Positions 10,475-20,563 of a stretch of 38,981 nucleotides of DNA are shown here, piece after piece (position 1 is the stretch's first letter; each line of letters opens with the position of its first letter). This DNA is from Zygophlyctis sp. KS116. Its lineage: Eukaryota; Chytridiomycota. A program made the translations under genes and the position numbers. The notes below the pieces were generated by a model. It saw nothing but the letters and a program-made list of their open reading frames with translations, had not been told where the DNA came from and did no database searches. The DNA lies in NCBI GenBank assembly GCA_054661495.1, contig BAAFSQ010000080.1:1-38981 (forward strand). The letters are read 5' to 3'.

Positions 10475-12461
10475 ATGCAGTCTCCCAGGCCAACAGTTGG
10501 CATTTTACATAGAAAGAGATCAAGTACAGATAAACAAGAAAGATCCAATTTCTCTTCATTATCACTTTTACCGCATGAATTTAACTTGTCGCTGTCAGAT
10601 GTTGATACAATTGGAACTATAAAAGATGGCAATGCATCATTACAAGAGATTAATCATTCTCAGGATGATTTAGAGATGGGTGTCTTAGAACCCAATCAAC
10701 CTAAAATTGTATTGCATACTACAGGTCCAAGGGGAAAAGGTCATAGTCCTCAAGACAATGCAGTTCTAGTATATAATACAACTTTTGGAGGAAAAATGAT
10801 ATTTCCATTGAATAAGAAAGAGATTAGCATTGGAAGAAAGGATGATAATGATATTGTATTATCAGATGGGAAAATTTCAAAACATCATGCAACAATCGTT
10901 AACTTGGATGATCGGTATTTTTTAGATTTTTAATGATAGATTTTATATTAAAGATAATAACTCATCCAATGGTGTTAGAATTAATGGTCATCAAATTGAA
11001 GCCAATGTACCATTTCCAATTACAAATAATGATGAATTGTCGGTCGGGTCAGTAGATCTTAAATTTCTGCAAAAATCATTAGATCCAAAACAAGATAATC
11101 TATCTGAAGATAATAATACTAAACTTGTCACTATTCTTCCATCAGAAAAGAAATATGAAGAGACAGTCACAATACGTGCTGAAGTTGAAGCAGACGTTGA
11201 CGTTGACTTTAAAAAGGTGGAAGATGTGAATGATATTAATACCCTTAAAGAAGATTATGAAAAACTGCGATTGGCATATGAGCTTACAAAAGGAGCACAA
11301 AGTACTGATATTAATCAACTTCTTGCAAAATCAATGGACTTAATATTTGAAATATTAAATGTGGACCGTGGAGTTATTTTATTGGTTGATCAGACTACTG
11401 GGATTTTAGCTACGCAATTTGTAAAATTAAGAGAAGGAAGATCAAATGAAGGGCGTGAAATTCTGCTGAGCTCTACTATTTTGAGAAAAGTATTCTATAC
11501 AAGAAAGTGCTTGATAACATCTGATGCTTGTGAAGATCCAATGCTTGGAAAAGCTGCATCTGTCAGGTATGGGCAAATAAGGAGTGTTATTTGTGTTCCT
11601 CTAGTTTCGCATGGTAAAGTTCACGGAATCCTTCATTTAGACTCTCGTGATAAAGTATCCTTCTCGAAAAAGGATCTTGGATTGGTAAAGTCGATCGGGA
11701 ATCAGACTTCTATTGCTATTGAGAACAGCGTTCTTTTGAAGGAAGTGGATGCTAAGGCACGGATCACTGAGCAGCTATCTAGATTTTTGGCCCCTCATGT
11801 CGTGGACAGAATGACCAAAAAAGCAGATTTGATTGGTAGAGGAGGAAGAGATATTGTTGGAACGATTATATTTGCAGATATTCGAGGATTCACTAATTTC
11901 AGTGAAAGACTGGGCCGAGTCGAGGTTTTTAATCTCCTTAATGATTATTTTGAAAGGGTATTTTAAAACAAAATTAATAAGTAAGCTTGTCCGAATAGTT
12001 TTCAAATACAATGGTGTAGTTGATAAATTCATCGGTGATGCATTGATGGCTGTTTTTGGAACATTAGAGGAGGAAGCAGATTCTGAATTTCGAGCTGTTG
12101 CTGCAGCTTTGGAATTTAAAAATGCTATCAAAGAAATGAATGAAGATAGGCAGAGACTTGGTAAAGAGAGTATATCGATAGGAGTTGGTCTGAATACTGG
12201 TAATTATTTTTCTTTTCAAAATCAGGTGAACTCTTGGTTGGGTTTGTCGGAAGTAGTCAGCGTCTAGAGTATACTTGCATCGGTGATACCGTAAATACAT
12301 CATCAAGAATTTGCTCAAAAGCAAAAGATGATCAGGTCTTGTTTTCTGAATCGACTTATCAGGCGGTCAAAGGTAGAGTCCATGCGGATCCTATTGGATA
12401 TCAGCAATTTAAAGGGAAGAAAAATGAAGTTATGATTTATGAAGCTAAATATATTTACTGA
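10475..12461 (+). CDS. FHA-GAF-class III adenylate cyclase
   Basis: Four exons (10475-10914, 10940-11957, 11986-12199, 12226-12461; introns 25, 28, 26 nt) give 635 residues. An FHA domain (about 95-185) shows ISIGRKDDNDIVL, SKHHATI and, across the first splice, NNSSNGVRING. A GAF domain (about 270-414) shows LNVDRGVILLVD and IRSVICVPLVSHGKVHGILH. The C-terminal class III cyclase domain has both metal Asp residues, FADIRGF (D460) and FIGDALMAVFG (D504). The purine-selecting positions read Lys500 (VVDKFIGD) and Thr574 (EYTCIGDTVN), the adenylate-specific Lys/Thr pair of class IIIb cyclases. Asn581 and Arg585 (TVNTSSR) complete the site. It is predicted to be soluble, since no transmembrane segment is visible. 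The architecture is familiar from bacteria, but introns prove nuclear residence. Confidence 0.93.
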
Positions 12462-12473
12462 AATGTTGTCTGT

Positions 12474-14695
12474 TTATAAGGGGATTTGCTGTAGAAATCC
12501 CTCTGTAGTTCCAATAACTAGATAACTTAAGTCCTTTGGAAATTTCACTGTCAATATCCCGAAGTTAAAAACTCTGATCTGTCGAATAATTGACATATCA
12601 CTAGTCTTAAATATCAGAAGATTATTATCAAATGATCCAGTAGCAAAGTACTCTCCGTTATCAGAGAATGAAACAGTGCAGGCCCAAGAAGGGGAGAGGC
12701 TGTGCGAACGAACCATTGTACCATTGATGTAGTCAAAAATTCGTATTTTTGAGTCCCTGGATGTTGTAATCAACAGATTCTTGTGCATGGCGACATCTAG
12801 AACATAATCTTGGTGGTCATCAAATGATCGAAACGGCGTTGGGCTTTTGGAATTTAGAAGAAATTTCACATCCCAAATAAGTACACGCCGATCTAGTGAT
12901 GCGGAAGCAATATATTTACCGTCTTGAGAAAACTTCACCACTTTAACCCATTTGGTATGTTTTTTGACACTATTTAAGCAATCTCCCGTAGCAAAGTCCC
13001 ATATCCTAATCGAATTATCAGTTGATCCCGATACAATATGTCGCTCATCAGGGCTGAGTGCGCAACTCAAAACAGCATCAGTATGACCTACGAGCGTTCG
13101 CTCACAAGTAGCATTTTGTGAATTCCAGATCTTTTCATTTGAGATATATTTTATGAATACCTTTATTGTCCTGTCAAAAGAAGAAGAAATTATATGTGTT
13201 TCTTCTTGATTAAATAGCACACTAGTTATGATTGATTTATGTCCCACATATTGTGCAAGACAAACGTGAGAGTTTGAAGCCCTTATATCTTGGATTTTAA
13301 TTAAGCAATCATTTCCTCCCGTTAACCACAATGAGCTGTCATAGTTAGAATATTGTACTGCTTTTAACCCGTCTCTATGCGCTGCTACAAAATTAGGAAA
13401 TATAAAAATATCCATCATTGTGAACATATCATGTAGCAATGCAAGCTTGAAATGAATCTTCCTTATTTTATATTTTGGGATTTTCCCATCTTTTCTTCGC
13501 AGCTCCAATATTTTTCTTATCTTAAGTCTTAGAGAATTCGGACTTCGTAAGTCTGCAAGAGTGACCTGACCCGGTAACTCTTTTGTCAAAAGATCCCAAA
13601 GTGCTTTGAGGGTATTGGAAACGAAATCCATTGATAAGTCATGAGCGAATGAGCAGTACTTTGAGTATGTTACCTTATCGTTTAAAAGCTCAGCTATCGA
13701 CAATATAACCATTAAATTAGATACTGCAATAATTGTATAATCTGTCGATTTATCGATTTCCACATATATATGATTAATATCTTTCTAGAAATTAAATTTT
13801 TGACATTAAATACTTGAGAAATTTGCTGCATATCCATCGGAGCAGTAGTCATTTCTGCAACTGGAACCGATAAAAATTGAAAAGATCCGGGTAGATTTGA
13901 ATTTATATTAAGATTTGATTCAATTTTAGGTAATTGTTCTTCAGAGTGTTCGGACATGACTTCATCTTGTTCATCTCCATCCTCTGGAAATTCATTTTCC
14001 ATTTCTGTATCTTCCATTTTTGAATCCTGAGCTGGAGTTTCACCCGACAGAGATCCTCTTCTATCCAAAAACGACGCTCTTCTTACAGTCATTCCCTTTT
14101 TCGCCATTGATCTCTCGTCTGCAATTTCATCATCCTCATCCAAATCCAATAATAGCTCTTTAGATTTCTGATTATCTAAATCTTCTGCTGATTTCAATGC
14201 CCAAACTTTTTCCAAATCTTGTTCATCATCAAAGTTTTCCTTATCATCTACTTGACCATTCTTAAATGTACTTAGACCCTGTCCAATCCTTGGAATTTCT
14301 TCATCTATATCCACATAAAACTTATTCAAAATCCTTCGAGTCATTTGATGCAGAGTTTCATAAGTTTTCAAGATTCTTTCTGCCTCTCCCTTTTCTCTAT
14401 CATTACGAAGATCAATTTCTCTAGTTGGTCTTTTCATCTTGAAATGATCTAGAACAGAATCATCACCGAATTCCGTGACATCTTGAACTGTCCATCCATA
14501 AATCCAATCACTCAACTGACCATATGCTGATCTATAATCTGCCGATTCCAATTCCTTTATTCTAAAATGTGTAATTGTTTGTGCTAGCGGCCTAGAGCAA
14601 GAGGGATCAAAAGACTTGAAGAAATGTTGTAGAGTCCCAATTTTCAAAGAGTCGCCCATTGATGACAATTCCTGTAACAACTTGAGACTTTCCAT
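12474..14695 (-). CDS. WD40 beta-propeller protein with long acidic N-terminal region, function unknown
   Basis: Two exons (14695-13814, 13784-12474; intron 29 nt) give 730 residues. Splicing in phase 0 joins QQIS-Q to KDINHIY and removes the need for a non-ATG start in the second exon. The first about 150 residues are helical (AYGQLSDWIYGW). Residues about 170-270 are very acidic and low-complexity. A helical segment (about 310-420) leads into seven WD-type repeats forming one propeller, for example LSPDERHIVSGSTDNSIRIW and FSQDGKYIASASLDRRVLIW. Such proteins are scaffolds. The layout is loosely like TAF5, but I do not see the TAF5 NTD2 signature, so I leave it unnamed. The stop is 12 bp from the cyclase stop. 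Confidence 0.82.
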
Positions 14696-14831
14696 TTCAG
14701 GAAAGAAAATGTCCGAAATGCGTCATGCCTCACGTACCGAGGCTTTCTTATCTAATTCAGCGTACTGTAAGGTGTAAGCTGTGTTTAGACATAAGCAGGC
14801 TTGAATCTATTAAAAATACAAAGTATCAAAA

Positions 14832-15041
14832 ATGTTTTCTAAATCTCAACCTATTGCAGTCCCTCTAAAAAAGAATCAAATGAGCGCTTCTTTGGCAATG
14901 TCTGAATCAAGTTTGTCTGGAAAAAGTAATTCTTTCAAGTCGGGCAGATCCCAGTCTACTAATACCTCATCAAGTCCCAGTGGATCTTATGTATTAAGAA
15001 ATTCATTCAAAAAGAATATCGGTTCATGCCACAACTTTTAA
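14832..15041 (+). CDS. Small Ser-rich basic hypothetical protein
   Basis: A 69-codon frame with an ATG at 14832 ends 16 bp before the elongin C start. The product is rich in Ser, Lys and Asn, with no hydrophobic segment or known motif, and is probably disordered. It lies in the 362-bp gap between the divergent WD40 start and elongin C. It could be a small gene, an upstream ORF on the elongin C transcript, or chance. I favour a short basic disordered protein only weakly. Confidence 0.35.
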   Translation: MFSKSQPIAVPLKKNQMSASLAMSESSLSGKSNSFKSGRSQSTNTSSSPSGSYVLRNSFKKNIGSCHNF

Positions 15042-15057
15042 GGAAAAATTAATAAAA

Positions 15058-15456
15058 ATGTCTTTGGAAGAACAAGTTTCCCCATTGTCCGAGACTGTAA
15101 AACTAATTTCTTCTGATGGCTTTGAATTTATTATTGACCGTCGTACTGCAATGGGAAGTGGGACCATAAAGAATATGCTTTCATCTCCTGGTAATACTCT
15201 CTGATTAAATATAGGACAATTTACTGAAGCTAGTCAGAATGAAATTAATTTTAGAGACATCAAGTATAATTCTTTTATTAAATCTTAGAGCTGCTATTCT
15301 AGAAGTTGTATGTAAGTACTTGTATTACAAGGTATTCGACATAATTTAAAAATAAAGGCTCGGCATGCGAATGCAATGGGAGATGTTCCAGAGTTTCCTA
15401 TTCAACCTCAAGTTGCGCTGGAATTGCTCATGGCATCAGACTTTTTAGACTGTTGA
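15058..15456 (+). CDS. ELC1: Elongin C (SKP1/BTB-fold ubiquitin-ligase adaptor)
   Basis: Four exons (15058-15190, 15215-15263, 15289-15331, 15358-15456; introns 24, 25, 26 nt) give 107 residues, close to the family length of about 110. Key stretches are [43 protein letters not shown] and the C-terminal [22 protein letters not shown] ending at the stop, which is the near-invariant elongin C tail. In other eukaryotes it links cullin 2/5 or Cul3-type ligases to BC-box receptors and is a partner of elongin A at RNA polymerase II. Every splice is needed to keep the frame and each restores conserved residues. The ATG at 15058 gives the usual short N-terminal extension before the first beta strand. 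Confidence 0.96.
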
Positions 15457-15625
15457 AAATAATATTTCTCTTTGAATTGATAATGCATTAGTCGGTATTA
15501 ATGCATTAGTTTGTTATAAGAAGCATGAGTCATAAAATTTCTCTGAGAATCCAGGAGCTTCTGGAATATCATGTGCGGCTATAAAAAGTCTCGTGCTGAT
15601 CCACCCCATTCTTAAATATTAAGAA

Positions 15626-15835
15626 ATGACTCACTCAAAGATGAATCGAAAGCAGCCAAAGTTTGCTAATTCTAGATCTGGAAACCAACTCAATTCTGCA
15701 AAGAAGCATGGGATTGGGAAAGGGAACTGGGGGGATATTGTGAATGATATAGATGATCCTGATTACTATAGTTCATCAAGTAAAAGTACAGCTCCAAAAG
15801 TGTCTGTTTCTCCATCACTTCAAAACTTTTCATAG
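15626..15835 (+). CDS. Small basic protein with a PDCD4/Stm1-like GKGxWG motif
   Basis: A single 69-codon exon starts at the ATG at 15626. After a Lys/Arg/Asn-rich N-terminus it contains KKHGIGKGNWGDIVNDIDDPDYY split here by function: the GKGNWG core plus a following acidic DDPDY. The same GKGxWG then DPxYD pattern occurs near the N-terminus of PDCD4 and in Stm1/SERBP1-type translation factors, where it is disordered and RNA- or ribosome-associated. No MA3 domain follows, so only the motif is shared. It is followed by a Ser-rich tail. The stop lies 22 bp from the YTA7 stop on the other strand. I consider it a real small gene because of the motif; its role in translation is inference. Confidence 0.6.
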   Translation: MTHSKMNRKQPKFANSRSGNQLNSAKKHGIGKGNWGDIVNDIDDPDYYSSSSKSTAPKVSVSPSLQNFS

Positions 15836-15857
15836 TGTTATATTTGTCTAGTGAAAT

Positions 15858-18800
15858 CTAACAATATCTAGAAATTAGCTCGAATAAACTCACATCTAAA
15901 ACTTGATTCATTTCTTGTCCATAATTAGAGACTGCTAATGCAGATAAGGCAACTCCAACGTCTTCAACTTGGCATAATGTCATTGCGGCTGTCCGATCGA
16001 CTAAAAGACTTGAAATATTTTCAACAATTTTGGGATCAAGGGGTATAGCACAAGTGACGGGTTCAACAGAATCTATGGCAATATATTCTTCTTGAGTGAG
16101 GTCGATAGAACTAGAATCGGCAATGTCTTTGCAATGGTCTGAATCAGCTTCCTTTTCAATGTCCTCATCACAGTCGACTTGTTTGGAACTTTCCAAAACT
16201 AAATTATTTTCCTCGCTCATTGCGTCTACATCCTTCTCTTCTTCATCCATTTCTGAGCCCATTTTATCCTCGTTTATGATTTCTTGAGGCTCATTAGTTG
16301 GCTCTTCTTCATCTTTGTCATTAGGTGACGGATCATTGGGAGCATCAGTAGTGTCTAAAACTTCTTCTTGCTCTGGTGGAAGATTTTTATCCAAAAGTCT
16401 AAACAGCCAGCATGCTTGGATAAAGTCTCTGGGTAATAAAAGCAAATGTTCCTGAGCAGAATCTCGTAATCTAAGCGCCTAATTATATTATGAAAAAATA
16501 TTTTACTTTTAGAATATTATCCTTTTGATATGGAATATTAGGATCATTGTACATTTGAACGTTGCGAACAATAAGATTAATATCTGATAAAAAGTCATCG
16601 ACGGTCTGGTACTGATTATTAAAGATTTTTTCTTCCATAGTGCCGAGATCCATAGGTATTTCAGGATTATATCCAGGATTTTGTTCTCTATCTACAGGTC
16701 TTGCAAAAACTTTGAAATTCTTTTTTAAATCTTCAACAATCATTCCAAAATATTGACGAACGGCTAATTTATGTTTTTCACGCTCTTGGGCAATATCTGA
16801 ACTTTGCTCCTTAAACATATCTTCAACATTCACTTCTTCAGACGCAATGGGAAGTGAAGGGGTATCTTTAGAAACAGATTTTAAATTCATCTTTGCAAAA
16901 CTAAATGGTATATCATTCAAAATTTTGCTGAAAAAATCACGTCTGGATTCCTATATGTTACTAAAAAACTTTTTTACGCTATTCGGCTCTTCGAGTGTTA
17001 CAACTTTTCTCCAGCTGATTCTTTTCTCTTGTAGCTCCTCTAGAAATAGTCCTTTAATGTCGTTATTCAGTTCTTTGAAATCAACACTTGTGGTTCCAGC
17101 CAAAATTATAGGATCCTGTCTATCACGGTAAAGCAGAGTTTTAAAGGTTTCAATCGCCGTATCTGAAAGAACTTCCCAGATTTTGTTGATGTCATATATG
17201 AACAGAGCCGATGCCTTTTGCCTTTTCAATTCATGGAATAAACGAAATAAGTTGGCTTCGGGGGTAAGATCGCTCTGAGATACTAAACTTGATACGTCAA
17301 TAACCTTAACGTAAAGCCCTGACTTTTCAAGAATATCAATCACAAATGGTCCCAGATATTTTTGGCCCATATCTTGTGGCCCTGAAATAAGCAGATGTGG
17401 TTCATAAGATCGTAAGCAATCAAATATTGAACCAACAGTTTTATCGGCTATTAAAAATGAATTTTGTTTCCTCTTGTCAATCAACCCCAAAGCCTGAATC
17501 AGAAAAGATCGAATTTGAGAGGATGAGCGCTCCAAAAGTAAATCTAAAAGTGGTGGTAAAGGTCGCCCATACACAGTGCCAGACCGTTCCGTAGAAGGTA
17601 CTATCTCTGAATTGTCAAAAAATTCAAGTCTTACTGTTTATAGCAGAAATAAAATCACACTGCTCCACGTGGATTTTTGTTGAATCAATGACTAACTTTT
17701 CCTTTGCTTCGTAAATTTGCGGGATCGATCTTCTAATTGCACATAGAGCAGCCTCAGTGCACATAGCCTGACATAAAAAGAATGTAAATTGTACCTTAAC
17801 GTCGGCCCCATTATAACCTCTAGACATTATAGAAAGTTCAGACTTGAAAGATTCAGACAATTTTGGATTCCACTTTTCTGTTGCTAAATCAATAATTTTT
17901 TTCCTAGCTGGTTCAGTTGGTAGAGGAAAGAAAAATTCTCTGTCAAATCTGCCCGGCCTCCTAAGGGCAGGATCAATTGAATCAATTCTATTTGTGGCAC
18001 CAATCACGATTACTTGTCCTGAAGTTTAATAAAAATCTCGTGATACCTCTATTATCTAAACCATCCATTAAAGCGAGTAGAGTAGATACAATTGAAGAAT
18101 GTATTTGATCCTGCTTGCTGGATCTAACTGGGGCCAGCCCTATAATTGAGAAAGTTGCTGTTACCATCAATTTCATCAAAAAATATAATGGAAGGCTGCC
18201 ATGCTTTTGCTTGCTCAAATAATTGACGGAGCTGTTTTTCTGACTCTCCTACCCATTTATTCAATACATCCGCCCCTTTCCTAACAAAAAAAGCTACCGG
18301 CCTGGAAGAAGTTGAACAGCTTGATGCCAAGGCTCGTGCTAATATGTAAATTACAAACTCAATATACCCATTAAAGTTTTCCCCGTTCCTGGAGGACCAT
18401 GAAATAAAACTCCTCTAGATTTTTTAATTTCAAATATAATACCTTGGTGGAGTTATTTGAAAATTTTCAAACAATTCAGGGTATAAAAGTGGGATAACAA
18501 TCATTTCCTTTAATGATGCGATATCTAAATGTAAACTGTAATCAATATACGTTCATCTAGGCCAGCCACTTTTGAAAAATCTATGGCTTCTTGAGTAGCC
18601 GCTAAAATCAAAATAAAACTTTAATACCTTGTGGAGCAAACTGTTTTTGCTTTTCTTCAAACGAAGCTCTCGTTTCTTCATCGACATTCTTCAATAGTGA
18701 TAACTGCTGAGACTTTAATAATTCCACCATATTCAATGGCTGAACTGTGTTTCCTCTCGACCCCGATCCACCCTTTAAAAGTGCAAAGAACCTTCCTTTT

Positions 18801-19770
18801 GGCGGTCCTGTTTGCTGTTCTTCTTCATCCTATTTCCTTAATCTTAAAATAACCATACTTCATTAAGCCTAAATAGTTTAGAAGGCGTTCTTGGGATATT
18901 AAATCCCCAACTCCTATTACCATTTAAAGAATTTTTTTGATTGAAACCCATTGGCAAAACATTATTCCTATCTAATTCCACTAAAGCATCAACATCTTTA
19001 AATGCTTGTGGATACATTTGATTAGCATAATTAACTGGAGCTTTTTTCCTTAAAGATCTCCCATCACTATCTTTTCCTTTAGGATAGAATGCTTTTCTAG
19101 ATCTAGTCATCCTCACATTATCATTTAAATCCAAATCTAAAAAATCGTCCTCTTCAGACTCTTCTTCTTCCTGCCAAACTTCATCATCAGAATCACTTTC
19201 AGACGCTACGTGCTCCAACTCCTCCTCTTCATCCTCAGCCTGCCCCTTGCCCTCCTCATGAACCGACTCTTCCGAATTCTCTTCATGCTCCTTTAAATCA
19301 TCCCTTACGCTTCTTGTTAACCTTTTCAATCTAGTATTTTCAATGTCATGTCTATCTTGTTGATGAAACTCTCTTTTTAATTTAGAATAATGATTATTAT
19401 CCAAATCATTAATTGAATCATCACTTTCTTGCAGACTATTTTGTTTATCCTCCTCATAATTCTCATGTTTTGAATCATTTTCTAAATCTCCATCTTGTGA
19501 AAAATATCCATTAGAAATTTCCTTTTGAGTGCTTTTAACAGATCTCAGAGAATATTTCAAGTTTTTGGGAATTTCTGAATCTTCCAGTCGCGATGATCGT
19601 CGTCTTTCCCTATGAAATCTTGAAGATCGTTTTGGAGAAGAATAATAATCTTCTGATAGTCCATCATAAAAATCATGATCATTAATCTTGTACTTTTTCT
19701 TTGTCGGAGGACTCTTTGAGAGTGTCAAATCGTCTTCCTCTGAAGACATGATTCTACTCTTTTTCCTCAT
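15858..19770 (-). CDS. YTA7: Yta7/ATAD2/Abo1-type AAA+ ATPase with bromodomain
   Basis: Twelve exons (19770-18859, 18829-18628, 18601-18551, 18524-18443, 18414-18368, 18338-18165, 18139-18047, 18018-17795, 17767-17635, 17606-16978, 16950-16507, 16478-15858) and eleven introns of 25-29 nt give 1203 residues. The N-terminal 300 residues are charged and acidic. The first AAA+ domain has Walker A GPPGTGKT (422-429), Walker B IIFFDEID (Asp486, Glu487) and RRPGRFDRE with the arginine finger. The second AAA+ domain (about 620-840) is degenerate, as is normal for the family. The bromodomain (about 910-1015) keeps the acetyl-lysine Asn (VQMYNDPNIP, about 984). An acidic C-terminal tail follows. These histone chaperones load or remove H3-H4 at chromatin. 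The first Met (19770) or the Met at 19749 could be the start. Confidence 0.95.
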
Positions 19771-19928
19771 TTTACTTAGGTTTCTCGTAAACTGTATTAT
19801 TACAATTTTATTACATCTTATATAACTCTTCACTTGGACTAGGCAGTCCGGATCACTAGACAAGGTTGTTGAAATAAGAAATGTTGTATTATTAGAATTT
19901 TAATATCAAGTAAACATGGCTTAATTTA

Positions 19929-19951
19929 ACGCCGCTGTGTGTCGGCGGCGT
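19929..19951. promoter_or_regulatory. GC-rich 7-bp inverted repeat in the YTA7/tropomyosin divergent promoter
   Basis: ACGCCGC (19929-19935) and GCGGCGT (19945-19951) are perfect inverted repeats around a 9-nt spacer, making a GC-rich hairpin or a dyad binding site. It stands out in an A+T-rich 201-bp spacer, 20 bp upstream of the tropomyosin ATG. That position suits a transcription-factor site near the start or a 5'-UTR hairpin. Function is inference. Confidence 0.55.
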
Positions 19952-19971
19952 AAGTTTATAAACAGATTGAA

Positions 19972-20538
19972 ATGGACAAAGTCAAGGAAGTAATATCTCT
20001 CTTATTTAACAGTCTAGAAATTGGAAAAAGTTCGAGTTGAAGCTGATAACGCCATTGCTAGAGCTGAAAAAGCAGAAGCTAAAGTAAAGGAATTGGAGGC
20101 TCAAATTCAAAATTTAGATACTGAAAACCAGTCTCTCTCAAACAAAATTTCATTGTTGACTTCGGACATTGAAAGAGCAGAAAAGAGAGTTGAAGAAGTA
20201 CTATATTTCTTTTTCATTTTTAGATTAAATCTCGAAACTCTGCATCTGCAAAGGATGAGGCGATTCAAGAAGCCTTGGAGAGGAAAGTTGGGCTTTTAGA
20301 AAAAACAGTTGATGACAAGGAAAGAGATCGCAAAGAAGCGGTAGAAAGGTAAATTTATTAAAACTAATTTAAAAGAGTACGTTCACTAGAGTTGGAAGTT
20401 GAACAGAATTTTCGTAAAGTTAAACAGGCTGATGCAGAGAAAGAAGCCGTGGAAAAGAAATTTGAAGATATGCTCAACAAGTATAACTCTGTAAAATCTG
20501 AATTGGATGCTACTATTAAAGGATTGGAGGATTTATAG
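19972..20538 (+). CDS. TPM1: Tropomyosin (fungal type)
   Basis: Four exons (19972-19989, 20018-20197, 20224-20348, 20376-20538; introns 28, 26, 27 nt) give 161 residues, the same length class as fission-yeast Cdc8. The whole protein is one uninterrupted heptad coiled coil starting MDKVKEKLEKVRVEADNAIA and ending near LDATIKGLEDL, without proline. Tropomyosin winds along actin filaments and controls formins, myosin and cofilin, here presumably in actin cables and the cytokinetic ring. The first exon encodes only six residues. The alternative CAG acceptor five bases upstream of the chosen one breaks the frame, so 20018 is fixed as the exon start. The next gene starts just 25 bp after the stop on the same strand. 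Confidence 0.95.
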
Positions 20539-20563
20539 CATCGGGAATTTATAATATTATAAA

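Noticed and set aside
13712-13784. WD40 region treated as two genes (separate N-terminal and propeller ORFs)
   Set aside because: The second ORF has only a GTG start, and a canonical 29-nt intron joins the two in phase.
19771-19863. Upstream extension of the YTA7 frame to a TTG
   Set aside because: It would need a non-ATG start; downstream Met codons at 19770 and 19749 give normal basic/acidic N-termini.
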